Assembly: GCA_033675265.1 (NCBI GenBank)
Contig: JAUJYZ010000011.1
Coordinates: 130,001-194,000 of the forward strand
Source of the DNA: Actinostola sp. cb2023
Taxonomy: Eukaryota; Cnidaria; Anthozoa; Actiniaria; Actinostolidae
DNA length: 64,000 bases
Direction: 5' to 3'
Program-made: the position numbers and the translations under genes
Notes under the pieces: model-generated
Seen by the model: the letters and a program-made list of their open reading frames with translations, nothing else
Told to the model about the DNA's origin: nothing
Databases searched by the model: none
Shown: positions 11,618 through 24,574 of the stretch, piece by piece
Position numbering within the stretch: the stretch's first letter is position 1
Layout: every line of letters starts with the position of its first letter

Positions 11618-13197
11618 TGAAGTTTACCGGTAATTATGTATATGTAGCATTTAACCCAGTCTCCAAGTTATCAAACTCTATTTATTGACAGAATCATTGA
11701 GAATAACTCAGTGCTTCTCCAACATTTGTAAAATAAAGATGTGCCTGCAGTGATTACAAGAGATTCAAGGGGACAAGACAACATTATCTGCATGTCGTTT
11801 TCAAATCGCTTTCTGTTGGAAATTCTGTTGGTAATCATGCATTATTGTTTGGAGATCATTCAGATTGGTTTACATAACCACCGTGCCATTTCTCACAAAC
11901 TGAATCAACTTCAATTGAATAGCAGACCTCATGAAAACTAGGATGTTCAGTAGAAATTTAAGAAAAGTATTTCTGCACAATATGAATGTTAGAGTGTTTA
12001 GGGAATGAAGGTATCAGTAATAAAAACTGTAGTTAATAATGTTTCAATTTTAGAGGTAAATCAATCAGATTGAGAAAACACTGTTGAGAGTGTAAGACCG
12101 TATACGATCATATTGCTTAAATCCAATGCATAACTTTGAAAAAGTGATGTAATTAATCTTTTGATATAATGAGTTTGATATTCATGGAGACTGATTAATG
12201 CTACTCTAACAATGAGCACAAAGCATTAATACATGCAACATATTAACCTGATTATAGGATCAGCTGATAATCAAGGTAATACATGGCAAGTTTTGAAGTC
12301 TTTGTGCTCTGTTTTTTTTTATCAACACAATTGGAATGAAGTGCAGATACAAAATCCATGGAAATAAAAAACACAAATGTAATATAAAAAAGGGAATTAT
12401 TTCCATTTTGGTGGTAAAGTGACTCAGTAGTACATACAATGTAGACACATGTATCATTGGATTGGATTTTCTTTATAAAGATTCAAACTATGAATAGCTG
12501 AGTATTTATTTTGTTCCATGGGTTTGATGTCTGTACCTCATCCAATGTGTTTCTCTTTATTTAAATCTAGTCTTTATTGCATTTCACACAAGCTATTGGT
12601 ACAGTTCTGTATTTGCTTGTGTCAGACACAAGAGAAAGTACTGTAAACATTTTGAATGCAATAAAAGGCTGACATACACATGTGTACAGTAATGACACAA
12701 AACCGTCCCATTATACTTGTGTGTATTGCTTGTATACATACATGTAGGTTGTGTCGAGCCTAAAGGAACCTTTTTAGGATATATACATTGTACTAATAAC
12801 CCAAGAAATACAAAGTATTGATTGATACTTAGACAACCAAACCAAAACCAGGGCCAAACTTTCGGACAGGATGTCCAGACATACAGAGGGACATTCCTGT
12901 CACTCTCCAAAATACAAAAATGCCATAGTAAAGTCCCTTTTCACTTGACACAACCTTTACATATATAAAAGTGTTGACTATACATTTTTGTACATTGTAA
13001 TCCATGTCCACAAAGTACTTCAATATGACACATACATGTACAGTATGTATCAAAGGGTGTCGAATTGTCCCAGCAAAATGTCAGAGTCTCGCACTGTCTC
13101 AGAGTCTGAATTTTGAAAACAAAGGAAATCAGCGAAAAAGCATCTCAGGCTCACACAAATATGCCTTGTTTCAGAGTCTCGCCTTGACCATTCACAC
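11618..13197. other. Non-coding stretch, no gene recognised
   Basis: AT-rich sequence. Some frames stay open for 65-105 codons but show no family motif and no splice-flanked structure, so I do not call genes here. Confidence 0.4.
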
Positions 13198-14548
13198 GCT
13201 GGGCATAAATGACCCTAAAATCGCTTATTTGAAATTATGGAAAATCGCAAAATTTGATGTTACTTCGTTCTTCTCGTGATAACTACCCTAAAACCAGAGA
13301 TATGAATATTTTTACCTTGATATTTTTTCCCGGGAAACATATTTTAAAATATCTCTAATAGAGTTAACCCATTCGCTCCTGAGCTATTTTGAGTTTTTTT
13401 AGCGATTTTCTGGACCTAATCACGCCATAGGAAATTTCGATTTCTTATAAGGGGTTTCCATGGAAATCTTGACAGTTCTGAATGCCTGTGGGCTCGCTTA
13501 TTCACGTGTGCTGCCTTTCTTCTTGGGAGTTCGTTGGGGCTAGTAGTTTTTACTACTCGAAAAGGCCAATTTTGCATTTTAGAGTGTTTTATAGCCATTA
13601 TTCACCACAAAAGCCTCCAGATCAGCATCATTAAGCTTGACTGGCATGGTAGAGACCGTTCTCCTGGAAGAAATCAGGAGTAAGATTCAAATTCACGAAC
13701 ACATTTCGGCAGCTCGTTGAGATTTTCCAAAATGGTGGACTCAAAGTGAAATCGTCTCTCTGTTCTTTCTGTGTGAGCGGGAAACACAGCATTCCAGCTA
13801 AATGGAGTTTTTATAGAGTCTTTTATAACCCGCACCTACAGGCAAAACATTGCACCAGTTGCATTCTTTACAAGTCGAAAGTCGCCAAAACAGCCTTAGT
13901 ACATGTAGGTCCCAGAATCCAACACAGAATAGAACGCGACACGAATTCACTCTTCAGTCCGCCATTTTGGAATTTGGATAATCGACTGCCAATTTTTTGT
14001 TGTGAATTCGCATCTTCCTCCTGCTTTCTTCCAGGAGAATGGTCTCTACGATGCCAGTCAAGCTTAATGATGCTGTTCTGGGGGCTTCTGTGGTGAATAT
14101 TGGTTATAAAAGACTCTAAAATGCAAAATAGGCCTTCTTGAGGCAGATAAACTGCCAGCCTACAGGACATTCAGCCACGAGAGAAAGATCATCTGAGAAC
14201 GTGAGCCCATGGACATTATCAACTGTCAAGATTTCCATGGAAACCCCTTATATGGAATCGAAATTTCCTACGGCGTCATTTGGTCAAGAAAATCGCTAAA
14301 AATCTCAAAAATCTCTGGGTGTCAAAGGGTTAAACTAAATTTTCACAGCAATTGTAACTTTTTATTATGACGTCATCATTGCGTCAGATTTTGCCAACGA
14401 GTAGTTTGAAATATCACACTACCTTTAATCAAGAAACTTTTATTTCATTGCATTAAAGATTTTTGAAAATAGTCAGTGTATGAATGTTTTTGGAAAAATG
14501 GCATATTTTCACCTTCAGGAGCGATTTTAGGGTCATTTATGCCCAGCA
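13198..14548. mobile_element. Outer foldback split by a piggyBac-like element
   Basis: GCTGGGCATAAATGACCCTA at 13198 is mirrored near 14529-14548. The piggyBac-like element at 13364-14333 lies between the arms, giving a foldback within a foldback. Confidence 0.65.
13364..14333. mobile_element. piggyBac-like foldback, second copy (TTAA ends)
   Basis: The element begins TTAACCCATTCGCTCC and ends GGGTGTCAAAGGGTTAA. Unlike the copy at 7551-8484, its two halves mirror each other over long stretches (GGAAATTTCGAT, GGGGTTTCCATGGAAATC, CCAGGAGAACGGTCTC). The interior encodes nothing recognisable. Confidence 0.65.
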
Positions 14549-15154
14549 TGTCAATACCCCTTGTCAACATGGTCACTAGTGACACCAATCAGACAGATTG
14601 GATTAATAAAACACTTTGAAATGGGGCATTGGATATTTTGAGTTTCAAATGCTAAATGTAGGATCTTTTGTGCACAGTTTTATATCATATTTTGTATTTT
14701 GTGGATCTGGTTAGACAACTGGCTGAACAAAGGTGTTTTGAGGTGATTGCAGAATATCACAAAACTGTGGTCAGTTAGGCCAGAACTCTTTGAAGAATGA
14801 GTTAAATAACAACTAAGGTTTGTAAGCACTGTCATCAGTTGCATGATATTCTGCACTCACGTCATCATTTCCTCCTCAACATTCATTAACACAACTATCA
14901 ATAACTCACAATTCAGGCTGGATTATAATGTTGTGTTAATCTTGAACTGTTCCCATGTACAATGATGACTTTGGTCTTAATGTGGATGAAATCTGAAAAG
15001 AAAAAGAAATGAAGAATACATCAGCTCAGCAATCAAGACAGCACAGACATGAATGACTACATGTACAATGTAATGTCAACAAAACCAGAGAAGTTCACTG
15101 ACATATATAACCTGTAGTCAACATTAATATGAACTTATACACATATACACTGTG
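14549..15154. other. Non-coding stretch, nothing recognised
   Basis: No repeats or coding signal that I can support. Confidence 0.4.
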
Positions 15155-15374
15155 AATACTCCTTCTTACAGTTCCCGGCACCATTTTGAAAGGTAGCCGA
15201 GCCTTTGCATCGAAGCGAGACTGGCGGTGACCTTGCAATGATAGAGACCTTTTTTAACACCTTGGACAATTATTCACATGTCTCTATCATTGCAAGGTCA
15301 CCGTTGGTCTCGCTTCGATGCAAAGGCTCGGCTACCTTTCAAAATGGCGCAGGGAACTGTAAAAAGGAGTATTG
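15155..15374. mobile_element. Palindromic MITE, about 220 bp
   Basis: The ends AATACTCCTT...TTACAGTTCCC are mirrored at 15350-15374. The arms are about 90 bp and nearly identical, separated by a short loop. Directly downstream another small inverted pair (GAGTCCCTCTTTTCCCTC at 15374 and GAGGGAAAAGAGGGTCTC at 15479) forms a second hairpin. Confidence 0.8.
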
Positions 15375-16016
15375 AGTCCCTCTTTTCCCTCCAGACTCAG
15401 TCGAAAAAAGAAATCCCAGATGTGTGAGGATTGGCTCGTGCGTCCAGGATTTATTTTTCTCCTGTTCAACTGAGTCTTGAGGGAAAAGAGGGTCTCAATT
15501 CACAGTTTAATACACAATACACATGTACAGTACTGCTTAGAAGTATGTTTACTTAACATGTTTTGCGTGGAGTCTGCGTGGAGTCTGAGTTGTAGTCTGA
15601 GTGTAGTCTGCGTGTATACACTCAACTTTTACCTCATTACAGGCTTGACTGACTTTTACACACATCCGTTAATTTGCATTTCCGAATGAAACTGCGTAAG
15701 TCCAGAAATACATGAACAATATTAGCAACTTAGCTGTTATTTTTATCAGCTTGTGCCGTATTTGTTGAAATGTCTGAAACATTACAGGCTTTTAAAATTT
15801 CTGTCGGAACCTTACTGTAAAGTAAAGTAGAACATCATGCAAACTTGAAGAAGCTTCACGTATCTTCACTTTACAGTAAGACGATAAAGGCCACAAAAAG
15901 TTTAAATTTAACTCTTGAAATCATAATCCTACACAACATTCATTCAGAACGTCTTTCCCACCAACTTTCGGCATTATCAGTTCTAAAATCTAGGTTCATT
16001 AGCGTGCACGTGAGAA

Positions 16017-17787
16017 CACAGGGAGCCCAAGCGTACTATCAGTGTATAATATACATGTGGCTTTGAAATGTGCAAATAAAAGTCATAATTTTCATCAAAA
16101 GTATTTGTTGTTGCTATATATTATGTTTAAAATCCTCTCTGAGTTGCCTGGAGTTGTTATTTGAGTTCAATTTGATTGTTTACGTTTTTACTTACCTTTC
16201 TCTCCCTATTCATAGTAAAGGGTGGAAACCGAGACCAACTTCGAAGCCAACCGGCCCAACAAAATGTCCCGTTTCACCAACAAATATACTTCCAATCACG
16301 TTCAGATTCACATAGCTCACGGCCAGACAATGCACTTACACGGTCCTGCACAGAAAACGATGAAAAGTGAAGCGATTCTAATAAATACATCGAGAGCAAT
16401 CGTTTAGAATTTGCATTCTCGATGCCACTAACACACAATCGGGCCGATCTGCGCGGACGGTACTGGGACCCAGCACTAAAAGTTTTTCTACCGGGAGGTC
16501 CTCCTGTGTAATTTTCAACGAAACAAATTATGCCCCGTCAACAGGAGGGAAACAGAGATTTCCAACTACGTAAAGGTCCTCAGGGAAAACCCGCTTCGCA
16601 GAAAGTTCACACCAAGTTGTAAACATTGCATGTTAATATTCACATCGTTTTATTTTCACTTGGTTGAACTTTTCATTTCAAAATGTAGTGTTGTTGTAGT
16701 TATTATTTCAAAATGTAGCGTTCTTTCAAACCAATATGCTAACATGGGAGCAGGAAGCGGTTGTTGAAGCAGCCGAAAGCGGACACAACTTTCTTGTGAC
16801 AGGTCAGGCTGGCACAGGGAAGAGCTACCTTGTAAAGGAAATATTTCATCGACTTGTACGACAGGGTAAAAAAGTGTCAATCATCTGTTCGAGTGGCATT
16901 GCTTGTACCGTCTACGCCGAACAATTTGTGTTCTCAAACAGTCCACTCCTTTTACGGTCTTCGAACCGCCGAACTACCTTGGAATCTGGTCGTGGAAAGG
17001 TTAGTCTCAAATAATGTCGTGTGTTAGCACTAGCGTTTTTGGACAAGATTTCAGTGTGAAACTGAATTGGCATATGATGTTGACTACTACTATTTCAAAG
17101 AGATAAACCATTAAAAATACTGTCATACTGAGAACTGCTTTGCATCCGCACTCAGTTTGTAATACAGGGAAAACTCATGTTTACAACTTGGTGTGAACTT
17201 TCTGCGAAGCGGGTTTTCCCTGAGGACCTTGACGTAGTTGGAAATCTCTGTTTCCCTCCTGTTGACGGGGCATAATAATTTTTTTCGTTGAAAATTACCA
17301 CAGGACCTCCCGGTAGAAAAACTTTTAGTGCTGGGTCCCAGTACCGTCCGCGCAGATCGGCCCGATTGTGTGTTAGTGGCATCGAGAATGCAAATTCTAA
17401 ACGATTGCTCTCGATGTATTTATTAGAATCGCTTCACTTTTCATCGTTTTCTGTGCAGGATCGTGTAAGTGCATTGTCTGGCCGTGAGCTATGTGAATCT
17501 GAACGTGATTGGAAGTATATTTGTTGGTGAAACGGGACATTTTGTTGGGCCGGTTGGCTTCGAAGTTGGTCTCGGTTTCCACCCTTTACTATGAATAGGG
17601 AGAGAAAGGTAAGTAAAAACGTAAACAATCAAATTGAACTCAAATAACAACTCCAGGCAACTTAGAGAGGATTTTAAACATAATATATAGCAACAACAAA
17701 TACTTTTGATGAAAATTATGACTTTTATTTGCACATTTCAAAGCCACATGTATATTATACACTGATAGTACGCTTGGGCTCCCTGTG
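16017..17787. mobile_element. Foldback carrying a helicase exon fragment
   Basis: Arms of about 620 bp begin CACAGGGAGCCCAAGCG. They are at 16017-16640 and, inverted, 17160-17787. They differ only by small changes, so a 61-codon frame with no known function appears on both arms. The spacer of about 520 bp contains the PIF1-type helicase fragment. Related CACAGG-AGCCCAA ends occur at 46251-47007 and 53199-53390. Confidence 0.75.
16736..17001 (+). pseudogene. PIF1-like helicase N-terminal exon fragment, frameshifted
   Basis: Translation from 16736 gives LTWEQEAVVEAAESGHN, then a Walker A motif GQAGTGKS and SIICSSGIACTVY, the start of a PIF1/RecD-type superfamily 1 helicase core. The family's next block (TVHSFYGLRTAELPW, near 16945-16990) is present but in the next reading frame, so one frameshift falls at about 16915-16945. 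A donor-like AAAG/GTTAGT follows at about 17001. The rest of the helicase is absent, and the fragment sits alone between the arms of a foldback. I infer a captured host or transposon exon that no longer makes a working helicase. Confidence 0.7.
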
Positions 17788-19214
17788 GTGAGAATGTTAT
17801 GTTTGAGACACTTGATTGACATATGTTGTGTAAGCACGTGAAACAAGTCTACGGGAACCAGGGCGCTTTGACGGGAACTTTATGCACGTATCAGCGGCTT
17901 CCCCGAGGGTTCGACCCCTGGGTTAACCAGGGGGATTGTAAAAAGGCAGAAACAATCTTGATGATTTCCCCCAGGGGTTGGAGAGTCGTCCCTTTCAAAG
18001 TCCCCTGATTAGGGACCTACAATCCCCCGTCCTTTTGCATGAAACCAGCTTGAGTGGAGATCAATGGAGCCAATTGACTATAGTTTAATACTGAATCTCG
18101 TTACTATAATGTTATTTCTATAAACACTCTAAGCTTAATTTCAACAGCAAATGGAATTTTAATTAACTTTATAACACTTCATACATTAAATGTACAAAAA
18201 GTAAAAATGTATTAGTTGGTTGTGGGCTTTCAGTGAGTGCACACCGTCAAAGGACCGTCAAAGAGGTTGTAAATGCCTATGGAATGGTTTAAAATGTACA
18301 TTTGTGTTTCAATAAAATATAACATGTTCTAGTTCAGTTCAGCTCCCAAATGAGGGTCCCCAATAGGTTTGGCGGGACGCGGGATCGGCCTTATTTTAAT
18401 GGCGGGATTCGGGATGCAAACTTAAAACAGAGCGGGAAGCGGGATTCTCAATTACGAGCAGGAGCGGGATTTCGTGATTTAAGGTGCCGGGATTCGGAAG
18501 TGTTTGCAGCGGGATACGGGATTAATATTGACTTAGGGGCGGACCATTTGATTTTTGATGGGGGGTGGGGGCGATTTAAAGTATGGTCGATATTTTTTTT
18601 TCACCTTTTCATGTTGCACGATATTTTTGCACTGCCTTAGGCCCTTGCACGATATTTTTTTTAACCAAATTTATTTTTGTTTGCCAATATCTATTCAGTT
18701 GCCAAATTGATAATATTGAAAATTGTATAATAAATTACCTTTGTTATTTAATTTAATTATTTGTACAGTCTGTTGTTCTACTTACATCATGATTTATTAA
18801 ATTTACATGCCATCAATCAATGAATGGTGAAATTTCCACTGAAACAGAAAATATTTAGGGAGTATAAGCTATTATAAAAAAAAAACTATGTGTACCTCCC
18901 AAGAACGCGCAATTTGATTGGTTGTTGAGTGTGCATTGTTATGTTATAGGAGTACGGAGCAGCAAAAACAAAGTAGAAAACATGTTTAAAACTAGTTTTA
19001 TATTATAAAGCGAATAGAAGATGACTCTCCTTGCTTCTATACAAAAATAATGCACTTCTGAGGTCTTGAAACTGAATGCACTCGCGTTCCGCTCGTACAT
19101 CCACTACCGGCCTGAGCAGTTTTCAAGACCTCAGCGTGCATTAATTTTGTATAGAAGCACAGAGAGTTATTTTGTTTTAGTTAAATATATAATTATCAAG
19201 TATTCAATGCTCGC

Positions 19215-20975
19215 GTTGCAATACTTTTCAGAGGCGTAGCATGCTTTTTTTTCTAATGTACGCACAGAGAAACGAGTGCCGAAGCCGCGAGCTTGTAGGG
19301 GGGTAAGGGGGCATACTCCCCCTGAAAATTTTGAAATCTAGAGCCTTGGAAATACCATTTTCTTCGTTTTCTAGCGGATTTTCTTGCTACACAAATATAT
19401 ATAGTAAAATGCTGATCACTCATTTTTTTTTGTAGTTTATTTTGTTTGAGAGACTGTTCACTGGGGCTGCTTCTAACTACAATAATTGCGACCAGTGAGC
19501 GAGCCCAGCGAGCGAAGCGAACTGGGAGCAACACTAATCTTTGGTTGGGCTTCCTGTGTTTCAGATGCCAGCTCGATTCTCGATTTGTGTTTTTTCATTC
19601 CGTTTGGAAAGATTTTTTCCACGTGACTTTTACCCTGACGTCATATATCGTACGTTCCCGTCGTTCATTTGGGCATTTGTGACTCATCTCGTGCTTAGAG
19701 TGGATTCGAAGCCTTTTTTTTGCTCGTACTTTTTATCCGATTCTTCGATGGAATTAAAGATCTTCATTTATTGTTGACGATCGCTTCATATTAGCGACAT
19801 ATTGAGGGGAAGGCAATGTTCTCTTATTAGTCTTTCGGCTCTGTTGTGTGCTAATTCGCTGCACTGATTGCCACTGTGGACAACATAAGTAGTCGATCGA
19901 ATCCTAGTACCGTATACTCTGGATCCAGAGTCCCTCTCTTCGCTCGCCCCCCAATAGTAGCCTCTGGAACCAGGGTAAGTACCGTATAAATGCTCTTGGA
20001 AACCAGGTCATCCCAGATGCAGAGACGTTGTCACTGAATTATCTGCCTAACAGCTCGTTCGTTTATCGTGCCGCCAACCGTACCAAACCAGTTCCAAACA
20101 AATGATCTACCTTTGATGGTAGAGCCTACTGAAGCATTACTAGTGATTGGCAACTGCAACGTATTTTATTCTAAATTCAAGATATAGGTGTTCATAAGTG
20201 TAGCAAATTGAATACTGAAAAATCGATAAAGCATGTACATTGATAAAAAAAAAGTGTGATGTTGATTTTTATTGATTGATACTAATGTCGGGTATGTATC
20301 ATGTTTAATATTCTTATTGTATTGTCTTTGTTATTCTTTCTTTAAGCTTAGATGGCTTTAATAGATTTCTAAAACTGTTCAGTAGTACACGGGCTTGCAA
20401 TAACTAGCCTCCTATGTAACATGACAGCGGAAATCACATCTCTGTAAAAATCAACCAATCATAATGGACCGTTCCCACGGCTGAAATGGACAAGAAACGA
20501 TCGCGAAATCAAAACATTTTTACGTGCATGGAGGATTGTCAAACCACCGAGTGAATAAAATTCAAGAATCAGAATCTGTATCACGTGTATATCTCAAAAG
20601 CCTGATGAAAAGAAAGCTCAAGACTGTCCGCAGTGCTGGGAAGAGAAACAATTCACATAAACAGTTGCAGAGTAATTGTTACATATCGATATTATAAAAA
20701 ATGCGCGTGTTTGAAATATTGGGCTACCTGTGCTGCTAAATATAGTATTTGTCTTGGTTTTCGGAGGTCGCAATTTTTGACCTATGGTTAGCCTAGTATT
20801 ATACATATATACACACTCCCTGAAGTGCCATTTCACGGATTTCATAATTTCAAAGCTATAGTCAGCTCTTACGATTTTGTCTTAGATTTCTTTTTTTTTA
20901 ATATATATATTTTAATTATTTTAAATTGTACGCACGTGTGTATACGTGCATAATGCACGCTACGCCCCTTGGGCT
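19215..20975. mobile_element. GGCGTAGC-ended transposon remnant (family of 35881-36629)
   Basis: The ends GGCGTAGCATGC...GTACGCAC and GTACGCAC...GCACGCTACGCCCC mirror each other. The left interior (CCCCTGAAAATTTTGAAAT, CTTCGTTTTCTAGCGG) matches, inverted, the sequence at about 36490-36570, so it is the same family as 35881-36629. The ends are degraded and no clear target duplication was found. Confidence 0.55.
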
Positions 20976-21029
20976 ACAATGCTAGGTTTTGAATTTGAAA
21001 TTCAAGACCTGTCCCGTGCAGAGTACACA

Positions 21030-21705
21030 GCCCGGTGTACGCAATCGATGAAATCGATAATCGATGAAAATCGATATCAATCGAATCAATTAATCGATTG
21101 ATATTGGAAATCGATGACCAATCGATGAAACAAAAATCTGTGACCTTTGATCGATTGTTATCGATTGCCCTAAAATAGATCGATTTTCATCGATTTTCAT
21201 TGATTTTCATTGATTTTCATCGATTGTTTTGTACTTATGGCCAGAGCGGGAACAAGCGCACTCAGCTTGTAATTGCCCTAGCTGGCGGTCCCCGGTCATT
21301 ACTACCTTGAAAGCATTTCCTCGCGTGCCTCTTTCCCGGTCTCTTTTGATGAGCTAGAAATATTTCTCCTTGTTGGACTTGGAAAAGACAACATTGATAA
21401 CCCTTCACGATGCATCGATCGCACTTTTAGACTGACTTCGTGGCTTTCGGCAGCGGCTTTCCATAGACGACATTTTAGCGGCAACGTACAAGGGAGGTCG
21501 ATAGGACTACGTCACGAAATCTTGTACTGAACCTGATAACAATCGATCGATGATCGATTTTCATCGATTGTCATTTTTCTTGTGTGACTATCGATTGGTG
21601 ATCGATTGGCCAAAACCAATCGATATCAATCGATTAATTTTATCGATTAATATCGATTGTTCGATTGGTTTTCCGATCATCGATTTTCATCGATTGTGTA
21701 CACCG
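21030..21705. mobile_element. ATCGAT-rich foldback
   Basis: CCCGGTGTACGCAATCGATG at about 21030 is mirrored by CATCGATTGTGTACACCGGG at about 21685-21705. The arms are dense in ATCGAT and AATCGATT and would form many alternative hairpins. No coding function is seen. Confidence 0.7.
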
Positions 21706-22465
21706 GGACACAGGTATAACACTCAAATTTAGGTCTACCAAATTTAAAAAAAGCTGAAGTTGGTGTCACAATAATGCACGATGCATTTGTTCTTGCACGA
21801 TATTTTTTTAAAGGTGGAAGTGCTTGCTCGATATTTATTTTGGGATTTAACCCCCACCCCCATCAACGATCAAATGGTCCGCCCCTTATCATCAGTTAAT
21901 AGTCCCTTTTTGCGTTCACAGATCCCGTTGTAAAACCGCTGTTACTTATTGACATCAAACGCATTTGTACAGGCTTAGCCTCGAGTCAGTGTAAATTATT
22001 CACCAATATCAACAAGAACACGAAAAAATGATGACATAAAACAATAGAAACATTTTTGAATTGCACGGACTGGTTTCTGAATCGAGGCTAACCCTGTACA
22101 AATGCGTCTTTTGTCATGGACAGCAGTCATCTCTAAACAACGCAAAACTGGAGTATTATTGATCAGCGTATGAATAGACTTCTTTGTCGTAAAAGCATGT
22201 TTACCAAGTCACATTATGACTTGGTAACTTGGTAAACATCAGATTTCCATTTATCTGGACATGACGTCACAGACGTCACATGAAAAGAATATCCAGATGT
22301 CTTTTAAGTCATCATGTCACAGAGGTCACAGAGCGGCATATATCACAAGCTAATATCTCACAACGTGCTTTAATACTCCTTTACCATTCAACAAATCTTT
22401 CAGAGTGATCTTCTACATCTTCTATTGACTCTTCAAAGACTACCTTTGACCTTTTTAACTCAAAC

Positions 22466-22775
22466 CGGCATGCATCCTCGGGAACCCAGGGGTACATGTA
22501 TATTCTGTCGCTTGTTACTCGCTCCCAGAGAAATACCCCTGGGAACGAAGTCTTTTGGAACTTGTTCCGGAAGTCAAAATTACTCTTGTTTCTGATTGGT
22601 CGACCTTATATGGTCGACCAATCAGTATCAAGTATTTCTGGTTTGAATAGGACAGCCGCCCTTTTTAAATTTTGACTTCCGGAACAAGCTCCAACAGACT
22701 TTGTTCCCAGGGGCATTTCTCTGGGAACGAGTAACGAGCGACAGAATATACCCCTGGGTTCCCGAGGATGACCGG
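22466..22775. mobile_element. Palindromic MITE centred on a GTCGAC hairpin
   Basis: The arms (GCATCCTCGGGAACCCAGGG onward) mirror each other almost to the centre, TGGTCGACC...GGTCGACCA. A solitary end-like phrase (ACATCCTCGGAAACCCAGGG) lies near 23960. Confidence 0.85.
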
Positions 22776-24205
22776 CATGTTGGTCATCATAAACAATCAA
22801 CGACCTTCAATGGCTAGTATGGCTAGTTTTTATCCATACTTTATTATTATTAAAATAATTAATCCAGAAACTGAAATTGTCGAATCTTTGGTGGGATTGG
22901 GATTTTAATATAAAAACGAGCGGGATGGCAGGACTGTCAGCAAAAAAGAGCGGGATGGCGGGATCTGAGAACCCCTATTGGTGACCCTCCCAAATAGGTG
23001 TTACAAATAGAAGCCATTTCTCAATTACTTATTTTGTCAAACAAACAATAACAAAGTTAGCTAAAATTGTATTTATGTGATATAGTTGTCAGTCGTCCCA
23101 GCCTCTCTGTTCCAAGTGGGATTTTCACACAGGTAGCCCAAATCAAGAACACATCGAAATTCGTACATTGCCATCTACATCTACATTTATTTAGTCAGCA
23201 GTGATCTCATATCCCACTTATTCTTGTATTGAAAGATGAAAATCAATCGCCGTCGTTAGTTTCATGACGAAAACAATTTCAACAAATCCCCCACCCCAAT
23301 TTTCCAACAATAAAACAAAGTCAAGCATTTTCCCGACCACAGGGTCGATGTTTGCATCCAATCCCTCTGTATTCCCCCACATATCTCTGTGGTTGGCCCA
23401 GGGGTCGACCCCTCGGGGAAGCCGCTGATATGTGCATTACCAATCCGCTCCTTTTACTCTTTACTTTTTAATGGCGAATCCCCGAGATACAGTGATTTCT
23501 TGTGAAGAGAGCGTTACTATAAGCTAAGTTTCGTGCATGTACGTCAACTAGAACCGAAGACCGAAGAAATGTCGTAAGTTTATATTTGTTGTTTGCCGGC
23601 TTTCACGTTCAAGTTTGCCGGCTTCACTTTCAAAAAGAAGTGAAAGGACTCTTCGCACTAGACTATAAAATGCTCCTAATCATCTTTAGTAATTTTACAT
23701 GATATCGGGCTTAGGATTCTTTTGGTTTTGAACTAAGATTTAATTTTACAGTAAATTGCTTGGTTTCAATCAGCTGTTAAAACTCCTTGAATCTCATTAT
23801 TTGCTTCAAATGACGAGCAAACACTGCCCTCCATGTGCTATCAAGCAGAGAGTATTATATTGAAAAGGTGCAATTCAGCTGATGAAAATTCCTCACGAGA
23901 CCGGAAGTGACGTCTAATGAAATCAAGCAATACGAACATGAATGTCTCGATCGTCGTCCAACACATCCTCGGAAACCCAGGGGCTTTTGATCGCTGTTGG
24001 ATTCAATTTCTTTGCACTACACTCAAACTACACTCAGCCTGCGTGTAACGTAAACAAAAGACTGTATAACAAAGGCAAAACTACACTCAGATTACACTCA
24101 GATTACACTCAGACTTCACTCAAGACTCCACGCAAAAAAATGTTAACATACTTCTAAGCAGTACTGTACATGTAGCTTTGTAAATGATTCAATATGTAAA
24201 TTACA

Positions 24206-24574
24206 ATGCATATTGCCCCAGGGGGGTACTCAGGGGTATCAGTGACGGGGAGGTGCGAATGAGGCCAAACTTTTTAACCCCCAAAAAGTCCATTACGCAA
24301 AAACAAGACCCCAAAAAAGTCCAACGGCCCAAAATCGAAACCCCCCCAAAAATTTCCCAATTTTTCTCCGCATAAAATCGGGAACGGGTAGGATATCATT
24401 TTTATCAACCCCCAAAAAAGTCCTTGTCAAAATCTTTATATCAATAAAAGTCCACCAGAAAATTGATAACCGAAAAAAAGACCCAAGCCGCGAATTTCAA
24501 ACCCAAAAAAGGTCTTGGCACCTCCCCGTCACTGATACTGATACCCCTGAGTACCCCCCCTGGGCATATTGCAT
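24206..24574. mobile_element. MITE with GCATATTGCCC ends
   Basis: ATGCATATTGCCCCAGGGGG and GGGGTATCAGTGACGGGGAG on the left are mirrored on the right (CTCCCCGTCACTGATACTGA, CCCCTGAGTACCCCCCCTGG). The end resembles the right arm of the MITE at 9115-9505. Confidence 0.8.

Larger units (their letters stand above)
18536..21890. mobile_element. Nested foldback with GGGGCGGACCATTTGAT ends
   Basis: GGGGCGGACCATTTGATTTT...GGGGGTGGGGG on the left matches the complement at about 21850-21888. CACGATATTTTTTT and related phrases are repeated just inside both arms. Confidence 0.6.
18340..22995. mobile_element. Nested foldback with GGGATGGCGGGAT-rich ends
   Basis: The ends carry the mirrored phrase GGTCCCCAATAGG / CCTATTGGTGACC next to GCGGGA-rich tracts (18352-18540 and 22915-22990). 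The next inverted pairs lie inside. Confidence 0.55.
15510..24180. repeat. Nested set of inverted repeats (outermost pair)
   Basis: The block with TACATGTACAGTACTGCTTA and the GTAGTCTGAGTGTAGTCTG repeats at 15510-15640 recurs inverted at about 24010-24175. Inside it lie further inverted pairs: CAGCGGCTTCCCCGAGGGTTCGACCCC (about 17891) against about 23395-23430, CCAATAGG...GGCGGGA (about 18358) against about 22940-22985, and GGGGCGGACCATTTGAT (18536) against about 21870-21890. The pairs keep their order, so the region reads as elements inserted one within another. Confidence 0.65.

Noticed and set aside
16222..16407. 61-codon frame found on both arms (16222-16407 plus, 17397-17582 minus)
   Set aside because: The two copies are mirror images because they lie in foldback arms. 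There is no motif and no splice context, so I do not call a gene.
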